From an uncultured Clostridia bacterium (GTDB taxonomy: Bacteria > Bacillota > Clostridia > Christensenellales > Borkfalkiaceae): a stretch of 64,000 nucleotides of DNA. Under the pieces are notes generated by a model, which saw only the letters and a program-made list of their open reading frames with translations, was not told where the DNA came from and did no database searches. Shown here in pieces: positions 60,604-64,000 of the stretch. Where the stretch lies: positions 124,001 to 188,000 of the forward strand of contig CANRCK010000002.1 in assembly GCA_947629095.1 (NCBI GenBank), in the 5' to 3' direction. Numbering within the stretch: position 1 is the first letter of the stretch; every line of letters starts with the position of its first letter. The translations under genes were made by a program, and so were the position numbers.

Positions 60604-60888
60604 TCAATTTTCGGGGTCCTCTTCCTCAGCCTCGCTGCGGTAGTACTCGAAAATTTCCTCCAAAAGCCCGTCATCGTCAACCGGGTCGAGGGTTTGCTCC
60701 GCCTCGTTAAGACGGAATATCGCAACCTCGTCCTCGGCAAGCTCGTCGTTGGGTTCGGCTGCAAGCAAAAGCGTGTATTTTTCACCCTTGTATTCGGTTA
60801 CGTCCAAAAGCTTGAACTTTATCACGTTCCCGTCGTCGTCCACGAGTTCTATTATTTCGTCATCGAGAACTTCCTCTTCCTCGCTCAT
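60604..60888 (-). CDS. DUF1292 family protein (YrzB-like)
   Basis: This 94-residue, strongly acidic protein has the DUF1292 core: IIELVDDDGNVIKFKLLDVT, YTLLLAAEPND and DEVAIFRLNE. Its role is unknown; it is widespread in Firmicutes and normally found directly after ruvX, as here. The ATG at 60888 is one base after the ruvX stop with AAGGAG upstream. Confidence 0.88.
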   Translation of the reverse strand: MSEEEEVLDDEIIELVDDDGNVIKFKLLDVTEYKGEKYTLLLAAEPNDELAEDEVAIFRLNEAEQTLDPVDDDGLLEEIFEYYRSEAEEEDPEN

Positions 60889-60889
60889 A

Positions 60890-61315
60890 TCAAACTCCTT
60901 TTTTGTTGATTTTCGAAAGATAGCCGTCCAGAATGTTTGCCGCGGCAAGGGCGTCCACAAACTGTTTGCGCTTTTCGCGCCTCATTCCCTCGGAAATGAG
61001 AGTTTCGTGCGCCATCTGTGTTGTAAAACGCTCGTCCTCGCAGATAACCGGCACGGGCAAAGCCGCCTTTAACGCCTCTATAAACCTGCGGGTTTTTTCC
61101 GTCTGCAGGGCTTCGGTGCCGTCGAAGTTGACGGGCAAGCCGCACACAACGGCGGTTGCGCCCTTTTCGGTTGCGATTTTTGCAAGTGCCTCAACGTCCG
61201 TTTTAAAGCCCTTTCTGAAATACGTTTCCGAGGGCAGAGCGTAGGTGTTGAAGGGGTCGGAAACGGCAACCCCTATGCGCTTATCGCCTATATCGAAGGC
61301 AACATATCTTTCCAT
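60890..61315 (-). CDS. ruvX: Putative Holliday junction resolvase / pre-16S rRNA nuclease (YqgF)
   Basis: This 141-residue RNase H-fold protein has FDIGDKRIGVAVSDP (first catalytic Asp), VCGLPVNFDGTE, EDERFTTQMA and VDALAAANIL (last catalytic Asp). In E. coli YqgF matures 16S rRNA. A consensus promoter lies in the upstream extension of the frame; its -10 box ends 6 bases before the ATG at 61315, so that ATG is the start and the mRNA is likely leaderless. Confidence 0.92.
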   Translation of the reverse strand: MERYVAFDIGDKRIGVAVSDPFNTYALPSETYFRKGFKTDVEALAKIATEKGATAVVCGLPVNFDGTEALQTEKTRRFIEALKAALPVPVICEDERFTTQMAHETLISEGMRREKRKQFVDALAAANILDGYLSKINKKGV

Positions 61316-61321
61316 AGGCGT

Positions 61322-61350
61322 ATTATAGCACACCGCAATTGTTTTTTCAA
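61322..61350 (-). promoter_or_regulatory. ruvX promoter, predicted leaderless
   Basis: On the minus strand TTGAAA (61350-61345), a 17-base spacer ending TGC, and TATAAT (61327-61322). Confidence 0.85.
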
Positions 61351-61360
61351 GTAAAATCAA

Positions 61361-61394
61361 AGAATGCCGCGCAAGCTGCGGGCATTCTTCGTTT
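61361..61394 (-). terminator. Terminator of the 61396-61602 gene
   Basis: On the minus strand GAATGCCCGC and GCGGCATTC pair with one bulged base around AGCTTGC, then TTTGATTTT. Confidence 0.6.
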
Positions 61395-61395
61395 T

Positions 61396-61602
61396 TTATT
61401 CGGCGGATTTTGCGGACTGTGCGCTCTTTTTGGAGCCGCCGTTCTTTTCAAGCTGCTCGAGCTTGGTGTCGATATACGCTTCCGCCTTTTCCATGAGGTC
61501 GTCCTGGTTCTTTTTTACAAGGTTCCTCAGCTTGCAGTTGTTTGCAACAATAACAGCGCCTGCCGCCATACCTATGACGGCGCCTAAAAAGAATTTTTCC
61601 AT
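61396..61602 (-). CDS. Small membrane-anchored protein (YtxH-like)
   Basis: This 68-residue protein has one N-terminal glycine/alanine-rich membrane helix (GAVIGMAAGAVIVA, residues 8-21), followed by a charged, helical tail ending in Ser/Lys/Ala repeats (GSKKSAQSAKSAE). The layout resembles YtxH-type small proteins; the function is unknown. GGAGAG precedes the ATG. Confidence 0.65.
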   Translation of the reverse strand: MEKFFLGAVIGMAAGAVIVANNCKLRNLVKKNQDDLMEKAEAYIDTKLEQLEKNGGSKKSAQSAKSAE

Positions 61603-61690
61603 AACTCTCCTTTGGGAATGCTCCCTTTATAAAGAGTATGGGCAGCTTGGCGCGGCATATGAATGTAAATATTTTACTTTTAAGCCCCGC

Positions 61691-62287
61691 TTAACACATA
61701 TTTTTTATCTGCAGCTTTAAGAGCGCGTTTTCGTCGGTAAGTCTTTTTATTATCTGCGTCAGCTTTTTGTTCTCCTCTTTAAGGGACTCGGCAAGGCGGT
61801 CGTAAAGACCGTTTATCTCTTGCTCGAGCCGCGCGCGGGCGTCGTCGCCTGCGTCAATGCCGCACTCTCGCATGATTTTTTCCATTCTTTGGGGCTGCTT
61901 GGAAAGAACGTTGCGGTATTTGTTCTGATAACGCAGCATAAGCTTGTCGTCCCCGCCCGAAAGGTTCAAAACGGCGCGCCGCACGGAAATTCCCCTCTGC
62001 TTCTGCTCCAGAATTTGCCTTAAAATTTCATCGGTCTCTTCCTCGGAAAAAGGGATTATTTTTTCGGCTTTTAAATTTTTTCCGCGCAAAATCTGCTTTA
62101 CGCGCGCGTCGCCCGTGCTGCGGAGAAGGGCGTAGTAATAATTCCTTACGCTGCCCTTTGCCCTGCCCGTCTTTTTTGCATAGCCCTCGAACAGCCCCGT
62201 GAGGGTCTGCCCCCTCTTTTTGCCCTCGGCAATATACTCCACAAGGCTCTTTGCCTCTTCTTCCGTGTAACCGTTGATTTTATTCAT
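61691..62287 (-). CDS. Putative DNA-binding protein with two helical repeats and a coiled coil
   Basis: This 198-residue protein has two similar helical modules: about residues 8-55 (KSLVEYIAEGKKRGQTLTGL..GSVRNYYYALL) and about 85-130 (DEILRQILEQKQRGISVRRAV, then YQNKYRNVLSK). Each looks like a SANT/Myb-type helix-turn-helix. A C-terminal coiled coil follows (LEQEINGLYDRLAESLKEEN, ITQ..DENALLKLQI). The plan resembles the forespore regulator RsfA, which fits a spore former, but the match is by layout only. AGGAGG precedes the ATG at 62287. It is divergent to the 62360 gene. Confidence 0.65.
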   Translation of the reverse strand: MNKINGYTEEEAKSLVEYIAEGKKRGQTLTGLFEGYAKKTGRAKGSVRNYYYALLRSTGDARVKQILRGKNLKAEKIIPFSEEETDEILRQILEQKQRGISVRRAVLNLSGGDDKLMLRYQNKYRNVLSKQPQRMEKIMRECGIDAGDDARARLEQEINGLYDRLAESLKEENKKLTQIIKRLTDENALLKLQIKNMC

Positions 62288-62359
62288 ATCTGCCTCCTGT
62301 GGTGCGTATATTGACATATTTTTAAAAAGCTATTCATTAAATAATAAAAAAGGTGGAAA

Positions 62360-63280
62360 ATGAAGTTTTATTTTGTATCCCGCACGCCCGCCGCGCTCAA
62401 ACTGAACGGGGAGTTTGCGGGCAGGCTGGACGGCTTTGAAAGAAGCGTGAATATAAATTTGAAAGACGGGGTGTTTGCCGAAGCGTGCGCCGCGGGCAAG
62501 CTGCCCGCAAGCTTTTTTGTGGACGACGCGCTGCTCTCCTCCCCTCCCGATTTTGCAGACGTATATCTTTTGGGCGGCGGCGAAGTTCTCGTTTCGCTGC
62601 GCGCCCTCAAAAGCGCGGATATGCGGCTTAAAATAATTTTCCAAACGCGGTTTTGCGGGAATCTGGTAACCGTGTTTTCGCAGGGGGAAATTTATATTGC
62701 CGTGGAGGGGCAAAAATACTTTTTCTGCGCGCTCGGGGAAAATTTTTCGGCTGTGGAAGCCGAAGAAAAAAATATTGCGGGATATCCCGTTTTGGCGCTG
62801 CGCGGGGGGAACGATATTATTATAATTTCGCACACGGGCGCAAGAATTTTTGCAAACGAGACTACAGAGGCGGAGTTTGGGGAAACGTTGAACGTGCGTA
62901 TCCCCCTCAAAACCTGCACAAATGCCGCGGCGGACTGCGTTTACTCCTACGACGGCGAAGAGTTGAAGTTGGTTTCATACAAAATTTGCGAGAACACGCC
63001 CGCGGAAAACTCAATACATATTGCGTTTTTTGAAAATATTTTATACGGCGGAGACTTTAAAAAGTATCTTTCGGCGGAGCTTGAGGAGCATGCGGGGAAT
63101 TTAAAGGAATATCTCGGCAAGTTCACGGAGGTGACCGTGCCTGCGGCGGGATTTTATAAAAACCGCCCCGCGGCGCTTGCCGCGGGGCTGTGCTATCCCA
63201 TAAAAAACAATCTTTTTAACGTGAAGTACTTTGCCGTGGACCTCAAAGACGGCAAAATAGACAATATATATCCATTGTAA
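62360..63280 (+). CDS. Hypothetical protein, 306 residues
   Basis: This soluble protein has no signal peptide or membrane helix. The first 190 residues are beta-rich with repeated short strands (KFYFVSRTPAALKLNGEFAG, VYLLGGGEVLVSLRAL, NIAGYPVLALRGGNDIIIIS); the rest is mixed (ENILYGGDFKKYLSAELEEH). No family is recognised. AAAGGTGG precedes the ATG. It is divergent to the coiled-coil protein gene, so the two may share regulation. Confidence 0.65.
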   Translation: MKFYFVSRTPAALKLNGEFAGRLDGFERSVNINLKDGVFAEACAAGKLPASFFVDDALLSSPPDFADVYLLGGGEVLVSLRALKSADMRLKIIFQTRFCGNLVTVFSQGEIYIAVEGQKYFFCALGENFSAVEAEEKNIAGYPVLALRGGNDIIIISHTGARIFANETTEAEFGETLNVRIPLKTCTNAAADCVYSYDGEELKLVSYKICENTPAENSIHIAFFENILYGGDFKKYLSAELEEHAGNLKEYLGKFTEVTVPAAGFYKNRPAALAAGLCYPIKNNLFNVKYFAVDLKDGKIDNIYPL

Positions 63281-63329
63281 GTGTGTTAAAAAACAGAAAC
63301 TTCACTACGAACCGTAAGGGAAAAAATTA

Positions 63330-63482
63330 AAAGCTACGGGAAACACGGCGTGAGGAAAGCGCCGTGTTCGGGCACCGTGCGTGCGGGACGTATGCGCGCA
63401 CTCTTCTCGCTTCGGCACGCACAGCGCACTGCGCTGTGCTGTGAAATGCCTCGCTCGTCCTTACTAAGGGGAGCCAAGGGGG
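63330..63482. repeat. Hairpin-rich intergenic element with GGGGAGCC end
   Basis: Two perfect hairpins are visible: AACACGGCG / CGCCGTGTT (about 63340-63368) and CACAGCGC / GCGCTGTG (about 63419-63437), and then AGGGGAGCCAAGGGGG, the end of the palindromic repeat family. No open frame is present. Confidence 0.6.
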
Positions 63483-63505
63483 TGAATTGGTTGCAACCGA
63501 AACTT

Positions 63506-63955
63506 TTATAGATATGACTTCAATTTGGTTTCAAAACTCTCCTCAACCGCAATAAGGTCGCAGAGGAGATTTTTTATTTCCTCGTCCATACAGTGCTCGG
63601 ACTCGGAAAGAGAAGTTTTAAGGCACGTTATCCCCGTAACCGTACCCTTTATCATCATTTCGGCAATATGGCTTGCGGAATTATCGCTTGCTGTGTTCAT
63701 TTTTATGCCCATATTCATCATAGCCTTTTTCATGGCTCCCGGTTCTTTAAGTTCCAGATTGTACTTTTTTGCAAGGCTTGCCGCCTCCCCGCTGATTCTT
63801 TCGTACTCCTCGTGCTCGCGGATAATTTCGTTCCTTATCCCCTCGTCCTCGATTTCGGGAAGTATATCAGAAATAGAAGTTAATGCAAGCTGCGCGTTGC
63901 GGTAGATTTCCGCCAGCACCTCGCTGTCTTTTTTTACGTCTTTGTTATCTTTCAT
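63506..63955 (-). CDS. Hypothetical helical protein, ferritin-like layout
   Basis: This 149-residue protein is almost entirely helical. It has a Met-rich middle (MKKAMMNMGIKMNTASDNSA, then HIAEMMIKGTVTGI) and scattered Glu/His residues (EHEEYERISGE, SEHCMDEEIKN). The layout suggests a small ferritin-like four-helix protein, and the middle segment resembles an unnamed family common in Clostridia; no function is assigned. GGAGG precedes the ATG. Confidence 0.65.
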   Translation of the reverse strand: MKDNKDVKKDSEVLAEIYRNAQLALTSISDILPEIEDEGIRNEIIREHEEYERISGEAASLAKKYNLELKEPGAMKKAMMNMGIKMNTASDNSASHIAEMMIKGTVTGITCLKTSLSESEHCMDEEIKNLLCDLIAVEESFETKLKSYL

Positions 63956-64000
63956 AAAATTCCTCCGATATGTAATAATTTTACCCTTCCGTCCACGCTA

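Noticed and set aside
63281..63505. Possible CRISPR-like or tRNA gene in the hairpin-rich region
   Set aside because: There is no regular repeat-spacer spacing and no tRNA T-loop or acceptor pattern.

Overview
The window looks like a chromosomal segment of a Gram-positive, probably spore-forming Clostridia-type bacterium with a moderately GC-rich genome. The support is a conserved Firmicutes gene order (yicC-gmk-rpoZ-priA-def-fmt-rsmB-rlmN-rpe-thiN, rpmB, and a DegV-like/FakA pair), AddAB instead of RecBCD, a SpoIIQ-like M23 protein, and many sigma-A-type promoters with TTGACA/TATAAT boxes and an extended -10. No rRNA, tRNA, CRISPR array, prophage or insertion sequence was recognised. The species cannot be named from the sequence.

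Layout. 1-807 is the 3' end of an alpha/alpha-barrel carbohydrate-active protein. 858-10733 (minus strand) is a uronate/pectin catabolic block: KDPG aldolase fused to a VOC-like domain, KDG kinase, a TIM-barrel isomerase-like protein, KduI, an MsmK-type ABC ATPase, UxaB, UxaA and UxaC. Together they would convert galacturonate/glucuronate and unsaturated pectin uronates to 2-keto-3-deoxygluconate and then to pyruvate plus glyceraldehyde 3-phosphate. KduD, UxuA/UxuB and the sugar permeases are not in the window. 10942-13578 is a Ca2+-type P-ATPase. 14024-18168 is a glycogen/maltodextrin pair (GlgB and an intracellular GH13 enzyme).

18277-35463 is the housekeeping block: recG, fakA/yloV, yloU, divergent rpmB, then an SGNH esterase, an LRR lipoprotein and an M19 dipeptidase lying beside thiN-rpe-rlmN-rsmB-fmt-def-priA-rpoZ-gmk-yicC. 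coaBC, prpC/prkC and rsgA, often found in this cluster, are missing from it. 35634-36765 holds a small exported protein and a SpoIIQ-like protein. 37058-37344 is a small transcription unit for a 30-residue protein with strong signals at both ends. 37350-39421 is a MocR regulator with an ASCH-domain protein. 39487-45653 is a tsaE-tsaB-rimI-hydrolase-murF-ddl-icd operon in which MurF carries an N-terminal membrane domain.

45911-49536 has a DegV protein, a lipoprotein facing a small HTH regulator across two shared palindromes, a PRC-barrel protein and a membrane protein. 49632-56052 is addBA. 56185-64000 has a lipoprotein, a second KDG-kinase paralogue with two short unknown genes, a 2-hydroxyacid dehydrogenase, a DtxR-family regulator, ruvX-DUF1292, and unknown genes including a protein with two helix-turn-helix-like repeats.

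The most notable cross-cutting observation is that seven genes have a good -10 box only 6-9 bases before the start codon and no ribosome binding site, which predicts leaderless mRNAs. Other points are paired operators, a probable ATT start codon, and an interspersed family of GGCTCCCC palindromic repeats, one copy of which serves as a terminator.
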